Source: Amycolatopsis sp. WAC 01376
GTDB lineage: Bacteria > Actinomycetota > Actinomycetes > Mycobacteriales > Pseudonocardiaceae
Direction: 5' to 3'
Length of the DNA stretch: 64,000 nucleotides
Assembly: GCF_003947415.1 (NCBI RefSeq)
Contig: NZ_QHKL01000001.1
Span: 1,302,001-1,366,000, forward strand
Under the pieces are notes generated by a model. The model did not search any database and was not told where the DNA came from. It saw nothing but the letters and a program-made list of their open reading frames with translations. Below, one piece after another: positions 9,157 through 20,215 of the stretch. The position numbers and the translations under genes are program-made. The first letter of the stretch is position 1. The number at the start of each line of letters is the position of its first letter.

Positions 9157-10778
9157 GCCGGTACTTTCGTACTCACGACCACATCGGCCACATGTGTCCA
9201 CAGTGGACTTTGACTGAACACGACGGTGGTCTTGCCGCGCCGCAGCTTCGCGACGCGTTCGGTTATGCGGGCTTCGGTATGCGCGTCGACGGCCGAGGTC
9301 GGCTCGTCGAGCAGCAGGACGTCGGCGTCGGTCGCCAGCGCGCGGGCCAGGTTCAGCCGCTGCCGCTGACCACCGGAAACCTCACGTCCGCGTTCGCCGA
9401 TCACCTCGTCGACGCCGTTGGGCAGCGCGTCCACGATGTCGTCGGCGTCCGCCGCGTACAGCGCTTCGGTGATCTCGACGTCACCGGGCTCGGTGGGGGC
9501 GACCTGTTCGCGCAGCACTCCGGAGAACCAGATGTCCTGGTTGTGCGCGAACACGACCCGCCGCCGCAGCTCGCCGAGGGCGACCCGGTCCACCGGAACC
9601 CCGCCGACAAGAGCAGGTTCACTCGGATCGGTGAACCGCGCCATCCGCGAAGCCACCGCTTCGGCATCGGCTCCGACGTCGATGACGGTCAGCTTCCCGG
9701 CCTCGGCCTTGATCCCGGTCGTCTCGTCGTACAGGTCCAGCGGGCCTTCCGGCAGCGGGACCGGGTGCTCCGGCTCGGCGAGCGTGCGTTCGGTGGACAG
9801 CAGTTTGCACACCTTCCGCGCCGAAACCAGCGCGGCGCTCAGCACACCCGCGAACTCGGTCGCCGTCGTCACCGGGATCACCAGGAACACCGAGACGCCG
9901 TAGAACGTGATCAGTTCGCCGACGCCGATGGTGCCGTTGATCGCCAGCTGCGCGCCCAGCCAGGTGATGACCACCGTGACCAGTCCCGGCAGCGCGACCT
10001 CGGCGCCCGCGAGCCACGCTTCGCTGCGTCCCACCTGGACACCGGCCGCCCGGACCCGCTGGCTGGAGCGGCGGAAGCGGTCGAGGAATTGCTTCTCGCC
10101 GCCGACACCGCGAAGGATTCGCAGGCCGGAGACGATGTCCGCGGCCAGCGCGTTGACGTCGGTCTTCTCCTCGCGCTGCTTCGTCTGGCGCTTCTCCAGC
10201 GGCTTCAGCAGCGGACCGATGCCGACCACCGCCAGCGGGACGCCGACCAGTGCGACCACGCCGAGCAGCGGGGACGTCGACAGCAGCGCCGTCGCGCAGA
10301 CGATGAACGCGATCAGCGAGCCGAAGGCCCGCCCGAGCACCTCGAAGGAGTCACCGATCGGGTTGATGTCGCTGGTGGTGATCGCGACCACGTCACCCGT
10401 GGTGGTCGTGTCGCGCAGATTCGCGCCCAGCTTCGCCGCGTGTTCGGTGGCGAGCCGCTGCGTCACCCCGGCGCCGTGGATCCAGCAACCGTAGGAGGCG
10501 AAGTGCTGCACCGTGCCCGCGAGCGTTTGCGCGATCCCGAGCCCGGCGGCCGCGAGACCCCACAGCCAGACGGAATCGCCGTCGCCGCGCCCGATCGCGT
10601 CGATGCCCCGCCCGATCGCGACCGGCAGCAGGGCGATCGGCAGCGACCACAGCGCACCGCTGATCGCCGAGACGGCGAGCAGTCCCGGGCGCGCGAGCAT
10701 CATCCTGACGAGGTACCGCCAGGCGGTCGGCTTGGCGGGCAGGCGTAGTCGCGGAAGGGGATATGTGGCGGAAAGCAC
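9153..10778 (-). CDS. ABC exporter half-transporter, subunit with degenerate Walker A and intact signature
   Basis: About 541 residues: exporter membrane domain then an ATPase domain. The signature [15 protein letters not shown] and Walker [14 protein letters not shown] are intact. The Walker A position reads [16 protein letters not shown] with no GxxGxGK[ST], and the switch His is Gln (VVFSQSPLW). These losses complement those in the downstream subunit. I place the start at the GTG 10778, eight bases after TACCGT, a leaderless-type box; a GTG at 10802 would add eight residues. It is divergent from purL. Confidence 0.85.
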   Translation of the reverse strand: MLSATYPLPRLRLPAKPTAWRYLVRMMLARPGLLAVSAISGALWSLPIALLPVAIGRGIDAIGRGDGDSVWLWGLAAAGLGIAQTLAGTVQHFASYGCWIHGAGVTQRLATEHAAKLGANLRDTTTTGDVVAITTSDINPIGDSFEVLGRAFGSLIAFIVCATALLSTSPLLGVVALVGVPLAVVGIGPLLKPLEKRQTKQREEKTDVNALAADIVSGLRILRGVGGEKQFLDRFRRSSQRVRAAGVQVGRSEAWLAGAEVALPGLVTVVITWLGAQLAINGTIGVGELITFYGVSVFLVIPVTTATEFAGVLSAALVSARKVCKLLSTERTLAEPEHPVPLPEGPLDLYDETTGIKAEAGKLTVIDVGADAEAVASRMARFTDPSEPALVGGVPVDRVALGELRRRVVFAHNQDIWFSGVLREQVAPTEPGDVEITEALYAADADDIVDALPNGVDEVIGERGREVSGGQRQRLNLARALATDADVLLLDEPTSAVDAHTEARITERVAKLRRGKTTVVFSQSPLWTHVADVVVSTKVPA

Positions 10779-10860
10779 GATTATCGACGGTAAGCGGATC
10801 ACCGCCGCGAGCGCGACCGATTTATGCGTGGGCGACCGCGAGCTGCCCTAAACGCTCGCC

Positions 10861-10866
10861 TACTCT
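10861..10866 (+). promoter_or_regulatory. Leaderless-type -10 box of purL
   Basis: TACTCT fits TANNNT and ends seven bases before the GTG at 10874, so transcription would begin at or next to the start codon. There is no Shine-Dalgarno in front of this GTG. Confidence 0.55.
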
Positions 10867-10873
10867 TAAGGCC

Positions 10874-13180
<2,307 letters not shown>

Positions 13181-13183
13181 AGC

Positions 13184-13229
13184 GTCGTGAGTGGTAAGTG
13201 TCGTTAGAACGACACTTACCACTCACGAC
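13184..13229. repeat. Perfect 22-bp-arm inverted repeat between purL and a minus-strand gene
   Basis: Arms 13184-13205 and 13208-13229 are fully complementary around the dinucleotide AG. The outer word is GTCGTGAGTG/CACTCACGAC. It starts four bases after the purL stop and its right arm contains the stop codon (13223-13225) of the opposing gene, so it can serve both genes as an end signal. No U-tract follows. Confidence 0.85.
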
Positions 13230-14059
13230 ATCTTTGAACCCGCCCCGAACTCGGCGCCCTCCAGCGAAGGCGGCTCCGCGAAGGTCGCCACGCTGAAGTC
13301 GACCGGGGTCTCGACGACGAGGTTGTCCAGCGACACCTTGCGTTCGAAGCTCGCCCGCGTGAGTACGAACCCGCCGTGGATCGTCGCGTTCTCGAGCAGG
13401 AACTTCCCGGACAGCTGGGTGTCGGTGAGGTCCAGGTAGGTCAGCACCTCGCAACGATCCGCGCCGAACCAGCCGACCCGCCTGCCGAGCAGTCCCAGCT
13501 TGTCGAGCCGCGCGTCGCTGAGGTTGAGCGAAAGCGTCGGCCCGGTGGTCCCGGCGTGGGGAAGGATGTCGCGGATCAGCCGTTCGGCCGCGCGCCGGAC
13601 CAGCCGTTCCCGCTCCGCGGCCGCCTTGTCCGCCGGTTCCCACTCGCGGTCTCGGTCGAAACTCGGATGTTCGAACGGCCGCCGCAAATAGGCGCACAGC
13701 ACGTCGAGCACCGTCTGCCGGTATTCCGGACGTGTCCTGGCCAGTCCCGCGAGCGAATGCATCGCGCCGACCCGGACCTGATCGGCCTCGTTGCCCAGCA
13801 GTTCGATCGACTTGGCGAAGCGCTCGTCGGAGATCCGGCTGCGCTCGATCTCGTGCCTGTCCTCTTCGGTCCGCCTTCGCCGGTCGTTGAGCCAGAGCCC
13901 GTAGAGCGCGGCGATCGCCCCGCCGGCGAGGGCGCCGGTCTTGAGCGCGTCACCGCGGCTGGTCGCGCGATCCGTGAGCAGCCAAGCGGTGACCCCGACG
14001 AGCACCACGACCGAGGACAGCAACGTCCACAGCAGCGGCGACTTGAGCAGGCGCTTCAT
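13223..14059 (-). CDS. Pentapeptide-repeat-like membrane protein
   Basis: 278 residues. Two N-terminal membrane helices (about 8-30 and 42-58) precede NDRRRRTEEDRHEIER and a helical block with RISDERFAKSIELLGNEADQ, VRVGAMHSLAGLART and VLCAYLRRPFEHP. The C-terminal half has the irregular A/N-D/L-x-x pentapeptide-type repeat (LNLSDARLDKLGL, LDLTDTQLSGKFLLENATIH). The ATG overlaps the stop of the longer upstream paralogue. Such proteins are common in actinomycetes; function is not known. Confidence 0.75.
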   Translation of the reverse strand: MKRLLKSPLLWTLLSSVVVLVGVTAWLLTDRATSRGDALKTGALAGGAIAALYGLWLNDRRRRTEEDRHEIERSRISDERFAKSIELLGNEADQVRVGAMHSLAGLARTRPEYRQTVLDVLCAYLRRPFEHPSFDRDREWEPADKAAAERERLVRRAAERLIRDILPHAGTTGPTLSLNLSDARLDKLGLLGRRVGWFGADRCEVLTYLDLTDTQLSGKFLLENATIHGGFVLTRASFERKVSLDNLVVETPVDFSVATFAEPPSLEGAEFGAGSKMS

Positions 14060-15165
14060 CGGTCCTTCACCGTGAGCCGGGCACGGCCGTCCGGCAGGGT
14101 CTCGACGGTCCAGCCGTCCGGGAGTTCGTGGTCCCTGGCGGGTTCCACCGTCGTGTTGTACAGCGAAACGGTGCCGGGCGGCTCGCGGAAACTCAGATCC
14201 GCGAGGCCTTGGAACCGGGCGCGGTGCAGATCCAGCGTCCCCTTGAACCGGGAGCCGGCGAAGACCGCGTCCTTGGCGAAGACACTGTCCTTGAAGGACG
14301 TCTCGCCCGCGAACACGGTGCCGCGGAACTCGGCGTCCTCGGAGAAGCGGACCCCGCTGAACCACGCCCGTTGTTCGAATTTGGCGTCATTGCACCGGAA
14401 GAAGCCGATCAGCTTCTTCGGGACCGTTCCCGCGCCGGTCAGGTACACCGGCCCGAGGAACACACAGCCGGACAGGTTGGTGCTGCTGTACAGACCGCCG
14501 TAGCGGAGCAACAGCTTGCCGATCTTCCGCTCCGAAAGATCGAAGTACTCCAGCACCGCGCCGGTCAGGTCGAGGTCGTATCCGGGCGTGCCCTCGGAAT
14601 CCGCGGCCGGGAGCAGTTCCCCGATCAGCCGTTGCGCGGTCTGCCGCACCTGGAGTTCTTGGTCCTCCTCCGCGGAGCCCTCCTGCGGTGCGGTGTTCCC
14701 GTCCCGTTTCGCCGTGTCCTTGTACCGCGGATGTTCGAACGGCCGCCGCAGGTACGAGCACAGGATGTCCAGCACGGTCTGCGTGTAGATCGCCCGGCCG
14801 CGGGCCAGCCCGGCCAGTGCGTGCAGGGCGCCGACCCGCACCTGGTCGGCGTCGTGCCCGAGCAGTTCGACGGCCTTCGCGAACCGTTCGTCCGAGATCC
14901 GGTCGCGGTCCTGGTCGGCCCGCCGCTGTTCGAGTTCTTGCCGCTGTCGCTCGACTTCCTGCCGCCGCTCCTCGACGCGGCGCCGCCTGTCGTTGAGCCA
15001 CAACGCGTACAGCGCGACGATGGCGCCTCCGGCGATGCCGCCGGTCTTCAGTGCCTCGCTGCGGCTGGTCGCCGGATCCGTCAGCAACCAGCCGCCGACC
15101 GCGAGCAGCAGGACGAGCGAAACGACGAACGTCCAGAGCAGCGGGGAGCGGAGGAACCGCTTCAT
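14056..15165 (-). CDS. Pentapeptide-repeat-like membrane protein (paralogue of the downstream gene)
   Basis: 369 residues with the same plan as its neighbour: MKRFLRSPLLWTFV start, two membrane helices, a charged coiled-coil-like stretch (RQEVERQRQELEQRRADQDR), then RISDERFAKAVELLGHDADQ and a C-terminal series of pentapeptide-like turns (AKFEQRAWFSGVRFSEDAEF). Both ends overlap neighbours by four bases (ATGA), so three genes form one coupled unit. The pair arose by tandem duplication. Function unknown. Confidence 0.75.
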   Translation of the reverse strand: MKRFLRSPLLWTFVVSLVLLLAVGGWLLTDPATSRSEALKTGGIAGGAIVALYALWLNDRRRRVEERRQEVERQRQELEQRRADQDRDRISDERFAKAVELLGHDADQVRVGALHALAGLARGRAIYTQTVLDILCSYLRRPFEHPRYKDTAKRDGNTAPQEGSAEEDQELQVRQTAQRLIGELLPAADSEGTPGYDLDLTGAVLEYFDLSERKIGKLLLRYGGLYSSTNLSGCVFLGPVYLTGAGTVPKKLIGFFRCNDAKFEQRAWFSGVRFSEDAEFRGTVFAGETSFKDSVFAKDAVFAGSRFKGTLDLHRARFQGLADLSFREPPGTVSLYNTTVEPARDHELPDGWTVETLPDGRARLTVKDR

Positions 15166-15950
15166 CGGACCTTGGAGACCAGCAGGGAAGAGACGCAGTA
15201 GGCGCTGCCCGATTGGCTCTGCGCGATCACGGTGCCCTTGGCGTCGGCACCCTCGACCGTTCCGGTGATCTCGGCCATGACGATGCTGCTGGTGCCCTGG
15301 GTCTTCTTGACCTCGGCCGTGGAGCCCGGCGGCAGGAAGAGGTCGATCATGCTGCCCATGTTCGCCCGCCGGTTTTCACAGGCCAGGGCGACGGCGCCGG
15401 TCTTGTCGCCGCTGGAGATCTTGGCGAGGAAGTCCGTGATGACCTGGACGCCCTGAGGATCGCCGGCACCGCCGCCGTTCTCCGTGCTCCTCGGGGTCCT
15501 GGTCGTGCTCGACTTCGGGCTGCTCTTCGGCGCGGAGGTCGGCGCGTTCTCGGACGACGACGCGGGCGGCGCGGCGGTGTTGTTCCCGTCGTCCTTGCTG
15601 AGCAGGAAGCCCGGCGCGACGAAACCGGTGACACCGAAGGCGATCAGCACGACCACGCCGATCACGATCCCGATGATCAGCCCGGTCTTGCTCTTCTGCG
15701 GCGGCGGGCCGCCCTGGCCCTGCGGGTAACCCTGGTTGTTCGGGTCCCAGCCCTGCTGCTGGTACTGCTGGTTCGGGTCCCAGCCCTGCTGGGGCTGCTG
15801 CTGGTACTGCTGCGTCTGGTCCCAGCCCTGCTGCTGCCCGTACTGCTGAGGCTGACCGTACTGCTGGGTCTGGTCCCAGCCACCCGGCTGCGGTTGCTGT
15901 CCCTGGGGGTCCTGGCCGTAGGGCTGGCCTGGCTGGGGTGGGTAGGTCAT
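15162..15950 (-). CDS. Single-pass membrane protein with Gln/Pro-rich cytoplasmic tail
   Basis: 262 residues. The first ~85 residues are low-complexity repeats built on GWDQTQQY and GWDPNQQY. A membrane helix follows PPPQKSK at about 88-110, then TGFVAPGFLLSKDD and a Ser/Thr/Pro-rich linker leading to an extracellular domain with two Cys. It shares length and plan with the protein at 5426-6214. First gene of the coupled three-gene unit. A Gln-rich tail of this kind may assemble or bind partners, but that is inference. Confidence 0.7.
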   Translation of the reverse strand: MTYPPQPGQPYGQDPQGQQPQPGGWDQTQQYGQPQQYGQQQGWDQTQQYQQQPQQGWDPNQQYQQQGWDPNNQGYPQGQGGPPPQKSKTGLIIGIVIGVVVLIAFGVTGFVAPGFLLSKDDGNNTAAPPASSSENAPTSAPKSSPKSSTTRTPRSTENGGGAGDPQGVQVITDFLAKISSGDKTGAVALACENRRANMGSMIDLFLPPGSTAEVKKTQGTSSIVMAEITGTVEGADAKGTVIAQSQSGSAYCVSSLLVSKVR

Positions 15951-16062
15951 CGGTCTCGCCTTCCGTACTGGGGCCTGAGGCTGGAGATCAGACGACCGGC
16001 GGTCAGCGCTGGTTCCGGATCCGCCCATGCCAGGGATTTCTGCTCGGAAGGTACCTGGCGTG

Positions 16063-16093
16063 AAAAAACGGCTCCCGGCCGAGGCCGGGAGCC
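16063..16093 (-). terminator. Rho-independent terminator of the GH25 gene
   Basis: On the minus strand an 11-bp stem (GGCTCCCGGCC/GGCCGGGAGCC, TC loop, 16070-16093) is followed after one G by six T residues (complement of 16063-16068). It is the only fully canonical intrinsic terminator I found in the window and lies just after the lysozyme stop at 16116. Confidence 0.85.
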
Positions 16094-16115
16094 GCCTTTT
16101 CACGGAATGCGCAGC

Positions 16116-16961
16116 TCAGCCGTTGGCCAGTGCCTGCAAACGGTCATAGGCGCCGTTGAAGGTGTTCTGGTCGAGCGGGCTGGAGGTGTACTGCCACACG
16201 GTGTAGAAGCTCCAGCCGTACGGCAGCGTGCCCACGGTGGACGCGTACCGCGCGATCCACAGCGGGACGGTGCCACCGAAGTTCTGCGACGTGCCGACGC
16301 AGGTGCTCCACCAGCTCGTCGAGGTGTAGATGACGGGCCAGCGGCCGGTGCGTGCCTTGTAGCGGTCGTGGAACGCGCGGATCCATGCCCCCATGGAAGC
16401 CTGGCTCAAGCCGTAGCAGGTGGCGCCGTACGGGTTGTACTCCATGTCCAGCGCGCCCGGCAGGGTCTTGCCGTCCTTGGACCAGCCGCCGCCGTTGTTG
16501 ATGAAGAAGTCCGCCTGCGCCGCACCGCTGGAGACGTTCGGCAGGGCGAAGTGGTACGCGCCGCGGATGAAGCCCTGGTTGTAGGAACCGTTGTACTGCT
16601 GGGCGAAGTACGGGTTCTTGTAGCTCGTGCCTTCGGTGGCCTTCGTCCACACGAAGCGCTTGCCCTGACCCCACCAGTAGGCCCAGTCGACGTTCTTCTG
16701 ATAGCTGGCCACGTCCATGCCCGCGACGGTCGCGAGCACCCCGGCCTCCGGCTGCGGCTGCGCGGCCTTGGCCTTCGATTCCGGGGTGGAGGTGTCGCCT
16801 TCCACACGCCGGATCTGCGATCCGATCGTGTGGTCGTTCTGCTGGAGATCCTGTTCGATCGACATGATCTCGGGGGACGGGGCGGCCGACGCCTGGACCG
16901 TGCTGCCGAGCAGGAGCAGCGCGGAGCCGACGGCGATGGTGATTCTTCGGGAAGTGCGCAT
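16116..16961 (-). CDS. Secreted GH25 lysozyme-like muramidase (1 of 2)
   Basis: 281 residues with a Sec signal peptide (MRTSRRITIAVGSALLLLGS, cleavage near ASAAPS). The GH25 fold begins at GMDVASYQKNVDWAYWWGQG and carries FVWTKATEGT, the catalytic acidic pair in ALDMEYNPYG, and VIYTSTSWW. The ATG at 16961 has AAGGGA upstream. It should cut the beta-1,4 MurNAc-GlcNAc bond outside the cell. The next gene upstream is a close paralogue in tandem. A canonical terminator follows. Confidence 0.92.
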   Translation of the reverse strand: MRTSRRITIAVGSALLLLGSTVQASAAPSPEIMSIEQDLQQNDHTIGSQIRRVEGDTSTPESKAKAAQPQPEAGVLATVAGMDVASYQKNVDWAYWWGQGKRFVWTKATEGTSYKNPYFAQQYNGSYNQGFIRGAYHFALPNVSSGAAQADFFINNGGGWSKDGKTLPGALDMEYNPYGATCYGLSQASMGAWIRAFHDRYKARTGRWPVIYTSTSWWSTCVGTSQNFGGTVPLWIARYASTVGTLPYGWSFYTVWQYTSSPLDQNTFNGAYDRLQALANG

Positions 16962-17153
16962 TACGACAATCCCTTCACGGATAACCCTCGCTGAGGACGG
17001 CGACCTTGCAGGTGGTAGCCGTCCGGGCACGATTGTTGACGATGAGTGCCGGGTTTGTCACTAACTTCCGTGAAATTGGTACTACGCGTGGGTGATTTTC
17101 ATTTCCAACTAGGTCGGGTTATGTGATCTTGTAACACCCACTCGGGGGACCGC

Positions 17154-17972
17154 TCAGCCGACGGCCAGCGCGCGCACCCGGTCGACCGTGCCGTTGAACC
17201 AGTTCTGGTCGCCGGGCAGGCTGCCCTTGTTCGAGAACTGCCAGATGGTCTGGTGTTTCCAGCTCGCGGGCAGCTCGCCGATCTCCGTGTTGTAACGCGC
17301 CAGCCACAACGGGTTCTGCCAGAACACGTTGCTGTTGCCGGTGCAGCGCTTCCACCAGCTCGTCGACGTGTAGATCGCCGGATGCCGCCCGGTCCGCCAC
17401 AGATAGGTCTCCGCGAACGACGCCATCCACGCCACCATCTGCGCCGGCGTCTTGCCGTAACACGTTTCGCCGTAAGGGTTGTACTCGACGTCGAGCGCGC
17501 CCGGCAGCGTCTTGCCGTCACCGGACCAGCCGCCGCCGTGGTCGACGAAGTAGTGCGCCTGCGCGGCGCCGTCCGAGATGTCGGGGCGGGCGAAGTGGTA
17601 CGCGCCGCGGATCAGGCCGACACCGTAGGAACCGTTGTACTGCTGGGGAAACCGCGGATTGACGAAGCCGGTGCCTTCGGTCGCCTTCACGTAGACGAAC
17701 TTCGCGCCGGTCCTGGCGGCTCCGGGCCAGTCGACGTCGCCCTGATGTCCGCTGACGTCGTGACCGAGCGTCTGCGCTTCGCCGCCGTACAGCGGCCCCA
17801 CCGACACATTGACGCCTTCGTGCAGCGCGATCTGCGAACCGGCGTAGTGCTCCTCCGCCCCGTCGTATCGGGGCCCGCTTTCACGTGCGACGGCGGGGGT
17901 CTGCGCGAGCAGCAGAACCCCCGCCGCGAGGACGGCCCCCCAGCCTTTTGAACACACTCTGCGACTCATCAC
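17154..17972 (-). CDS. Secreted GH25 lysozyme-like muramidase (2 of 2)
   Basis: 272 residues with a signal peptide (hydrophobic WGAVLAAGVLLLAQ) and GH25 motifs GHDVSGHQGDVDWPGA, FVYVKATEGT, ALDVEYNPYG and AIYTSTSWW. Blocks such as QQYNGSY, IRGAYHFA and DGKTLPGALD are shared with the neighbour, showing tandem duplication. The GTG at 17972 is nine bases from GGGGGAT; ATG 17969 is the alternative. Likely roles are cell-wall turnover during growth or sporulation. Confidence 0.92.
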   Translation of the reverse strand: MMSRRVCSKGWGAVLAAGVLLLAQTPAVARESGPRYDGAEEHYAGSQIALHEGVNVSVGPLYGGEAQTLGHDVSGHQGDVDWPGAARTGAKFVYVKATEGTGFVNPRFPQQYNGSYGVGLIRGAYHFARPDISDGAAQAHYFVDHGGGWSGDGKTLPGALDVEYNPYGETCYGKTPAQMVAWMASFAETYLWRTGRHPAIYTSTSWWKRCTGNSNVFWQNPLWLARYNTEIGELPASWKHQTIWQFSNKGSLPGDQNWFNGTVDRVRALAVG

Positions 17973-18073
17973 GTCGCCACGATCCCCCGCGGAAAGGGAA
18001 TCAGCGACTCGAACATCACCCGAAAGAGTGGCCTGCAGGCCGAAAAAATTGGGCCGAGTGGGTTAATCGGACC

Positions 18074-18739
18074 TCAACGACGCTCGTCCAGAAGGGCTTT
18101 GTCGAGGTGCTCCGAGGGGATGATCGCGGTGAGCCGGTCGTGGGGATTGATCGTCACGGGGTGCCCGGCGAGCAGCGGGACCATGTCCCGGCCCAGCACC
18201 GCGCGGGCATGCGGCCATTCGCGCGGGACCAGCGCCTTCGCCGTGTACGCCGGCACGAGCACCTTGCCGTCGGTGTTGTGGAAGCCGATCACCGTGCGCT
18301 GCACCGGGGAAAGCGCGTAGACGAACAGCGTCGAGTCGAGGATGACCCGGGGCAGATCCGCGGCCGGGCGGTGGTTCGTGCGCACCAGCTGAAGCAACTG
18401 CTCGAGTTCGTTGCGCGGCTCCGGGAAGCCGAGCGCCTTCGGCGAGGGGCGGTAGCGGTCGTTGGGGTGGAAGTCCTCGACGATCTCGCCCGCGCCGTTC
18501 ACCGGGTACGCGCCGACGACCGCCCAGGACGGCACCGGGCCGTCGGGATCGAAGGCCTCGTCGATGACATAAAGCCAGCTGTTCGGGTTGGCCCTGGCGT
18601 TGGCGCGCATCTCTTCGGTGATCTTCGGCTTGGCCTGTTTCCGCTTGCCCGCCGGGCTCGACGCCAACCGATCCGCCTCGTCCCGCTGCGCCATCGCCAT
18701 CCCCACGTTCCGGGTGCCTGAAGGTTTGTTCGCGCTCAC
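18074..18739 (-). CDS. Putative type VII secretion system-associated (SseB-like) protein
   Basis: 221 residues without signal peptide or membrane helix. The block NPNSWLYVIDEAFDPDG followed by VVGAYPVNGAGEIVEDF, and later VPAYTAKALVPREWPHARAV, match, from memory, actinobacterial proteins annotated as type VII secretion-associated with an SseB-like fold. No other type VII gene is in the window, so the role is uncertain. GGGAGA lies eight bases before the GTG start, within the divergent promoter region shared with the SCP-like gene. Confidence 0.55.
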   Translation of the reverse strand: MSANKPSGTRNVGMAMAQRDEADRLASSPAGKRKQAKPKITEEMRANARANPNSWLYVIDEAFDPDGPVPSWAVVGAYPVNGAGEIVEDFHPNDRYRPSPKALGFPEPRNELEQLLQLVRTNHRPAADLPRVILDSTLFVYALSPVQRTVIGFHNTDGKVLVPAYTAKALVPREWPHARAVLGRDMVPLLAGHPVTINPHDRLTAIIPSEHLDKALLDERR

Positions 18740-18753
18740 TCTACTGTTCTCCC

Positions 18754-19134
18754 ATGGCCTCTTCGCGTTCGGTCGACCCCGCTGAGTTACGTGCCGCGAT
18801 CGCGGCGATTTCCCCTTGGTTGAGCGGATCCGGTCCGGAACCGGCCCGTCCGGAGCTGGCCGCGGCGGTGCGGCTGAGCCTGCGGACGCTGGCCGGGGAC
18901 GCCCCGGGGAAGAGTGTCGAAGTGCGGGTGCCGCCGTTCGCGGCTGTGCAGTGTGTCGAAGGATTGCGCCATACGCGCGGGACGCCGCCGAACGTCGTCG
19001 AAACGGATCCGCGCACGTGGCTGGAACTGGCGACCGGGCTGCTCGGCTGGGCCGACGCCGTCGAATCGGGGCGGGTCACCGCCTCCGGGAGCAGGGCCGA
19101 TCTGGCCCGCTGGCTGCCGCTGGTGCGCCTCTGA
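18754..19134 (+). CDS. Sterol-carrier-like (bacterial SCP family) protein
   Basis: 126 residues, cytosolic. VEVRVPPFAAVQCVEG and TDPRTWLELATGLLGWADAV followed by VTASGSRADLARWLPL fit the short bacterial SCP orthologue family found next to purF in actinobacteria (Rv0807-like in M. tuberculosis, from memory). TACTGT lies six bases before the ATG, a leaderless-type start. A hydrophobic-ligand role is inferred from the fold family only. Confidence 0.7.
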   Translation: MASSRSVDPAELRAAIAAISPWLSGSGPEPARPELAAAVRLSLRTLAGDAPGKSVEVRVPPFAAVQCVEGLRHTRGTPPNVVETDPRTWLELATGLLGWADAVESGRVTASGSRADLARWLPLVRL

Positions 19135-19153
19135 ACCCGCTCCGGCATGCGAG

Positions 19154-19196
19154 GAACGGTCCGTTCCTTGCGAAATTTGCAAGGAACGGACCGTTC
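19154..19196. repeat. Long hairpin, TTCCTTGC/GCAAGGAA family copy 3
   Basis: Perfect 18-nt arms (19154-19171, 19179-19196) around GAAATTT, between the convergent SCP-like and methyltransferase genes. The right flank keeps ATAGC as in copy 2, but the left flank has changed to GCGAG, so the outer stem is decayed. Confidence 0.85.
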
Positions 19197-19215
19197 ATAG
19201 CAGCTGGGGGCGGGC

Positions 19216-20049
19216 TTAAGCCTTCCGGCCGATGCCGCCCGAGATCGTCCGCTGAGCCGTGTTCAGCTCCTTGATCCGCGGGCCGTCCGGCCACCAGTCG
19301 GCGCACAGCTGGACGCCCGGCTCGACCATCTCGAGGTCGTGGAACAGCTCCTCGATCTCGGCCTTCGTGCGGAAGGTGCCGGACCCCATCGGGCTGTGGA
19401 TGAAGAACTCCTCCATCTTGCGCGCGATCTCGGACAGTTCGTCCTGCGGGTCGGAGAAGTGCGAGATCGCCACGTACGAACCCGACGGCAGCGCGTCGAT
19501 GTACTTCTTCATGATCTTGGCCGGTTCGTCGTGCGGCCCGTTGTAGTGGTGCAGGGTCCCGAGCTGCAGCAACGCGATCGGCCGCGTGAAGTCGATGTGC
19601 CGCCGGATGTCCGGGTTGTCGACGATCCGCTCCGGCTCGAAGATGTCGTCCGACACGAAGTGCGTGTTCTCGTTCTCTTCGAGCAGCGCGCGCCCGTGTG
19701 CGAGGACGACCGGGTCGTTGTCGACGTAGACGACCTTGATCTCCGGGTTGATCCGCTGCACGACCTGGTGCGTGTTCTCGGCGGTCGGGAGGCCGGATCC
19801 GAGGTCGAGGAACTGCGTGATGCCCGTCTGGCTGGCGAGGAACCGGCACGCGCGGATGAGGAAGCCGCGGTTCTCGGTCGCCAGGTCCTGCGCCTCGGGG
19901 GCCGCCTGCTGGACCTTGCGCAGCACCTCCCGGTCGATCTCGTAGTTGTCCTTGCCGAGCAGGAAGGCGTCGTACACCCGGGCGATGCTTGCCCGCGTCG
20001 GGTCGACACCCACAGGCACTCGTTCCGTCCGGGGCGGGGCGTCGGGCAT
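19216..20049 (-). CDS. SAM-dependent methyltransferase, DUF574 family
   Basis: 277 residues. VDPTRASIARVYDAFLLGKD at the N-terminus and FLDLGSGLPTAENTHQVVQ (SAM-binding glycine loop, about residues 80-98) are hallmarks of the actinomycete DUF574 methyltransferases; VVYVDNDPVVLAHGRALL is the acidic motif after strand 2. GTGAGG lies six bases before the ATG at 20049. Members occur in many copies per actinomycete genome, often beside XRE/DUF397 genes as here. Substrate unknown. Confidence 0.88.
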   Translation of the reverse strand: MPDAPPRTERVPVGVDPTRASIARVYDAFLLGKDNYEIDREVLRKVQQAAPEAQDLATENRGFLIRACRFLASQTGITQFLDLGSGLPTAENTHQVVQRINPEIKVVYVDNDPVVLAHGRALLEENENTHFVSDDIFEPERIVDNPDIRRHIDFTRPIALLQLGTLHHYNGPHDEPAKIMKKYIDALPSGSYVAISHFSDPQDELSEIARKMEEFFIHSPMGSGTFRTKAEIEELFHDLEMVEPGVQLCADWWPDGPRIKELNTAQRTISGGIGRKA

Positions 20050-20215
20050 CTTGAACCTCACAAAACTGTGTCGGAAGTCTCGGGCTCTACGTAGAGTAGA
20101 ACCACGTACGCGACCGGTAAACCGAGCCGTCCCTGTCGTGTCGAGGTCCAAACGTGTACTTTCAGTAATCGGCTTGTTCCCCTGTGAGTGTCGTCTTACG
20201 AAAGGTCCCCGGTCG

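Noticed and set aside
18030..18041. GGCCTGCAGGCC palindrome with nearby A-run as a terminator of the type VII-associated gene
   Set aside because: On the minus strand the T-run precedes the stem, so it is not an intrinsic terminator for that gene.
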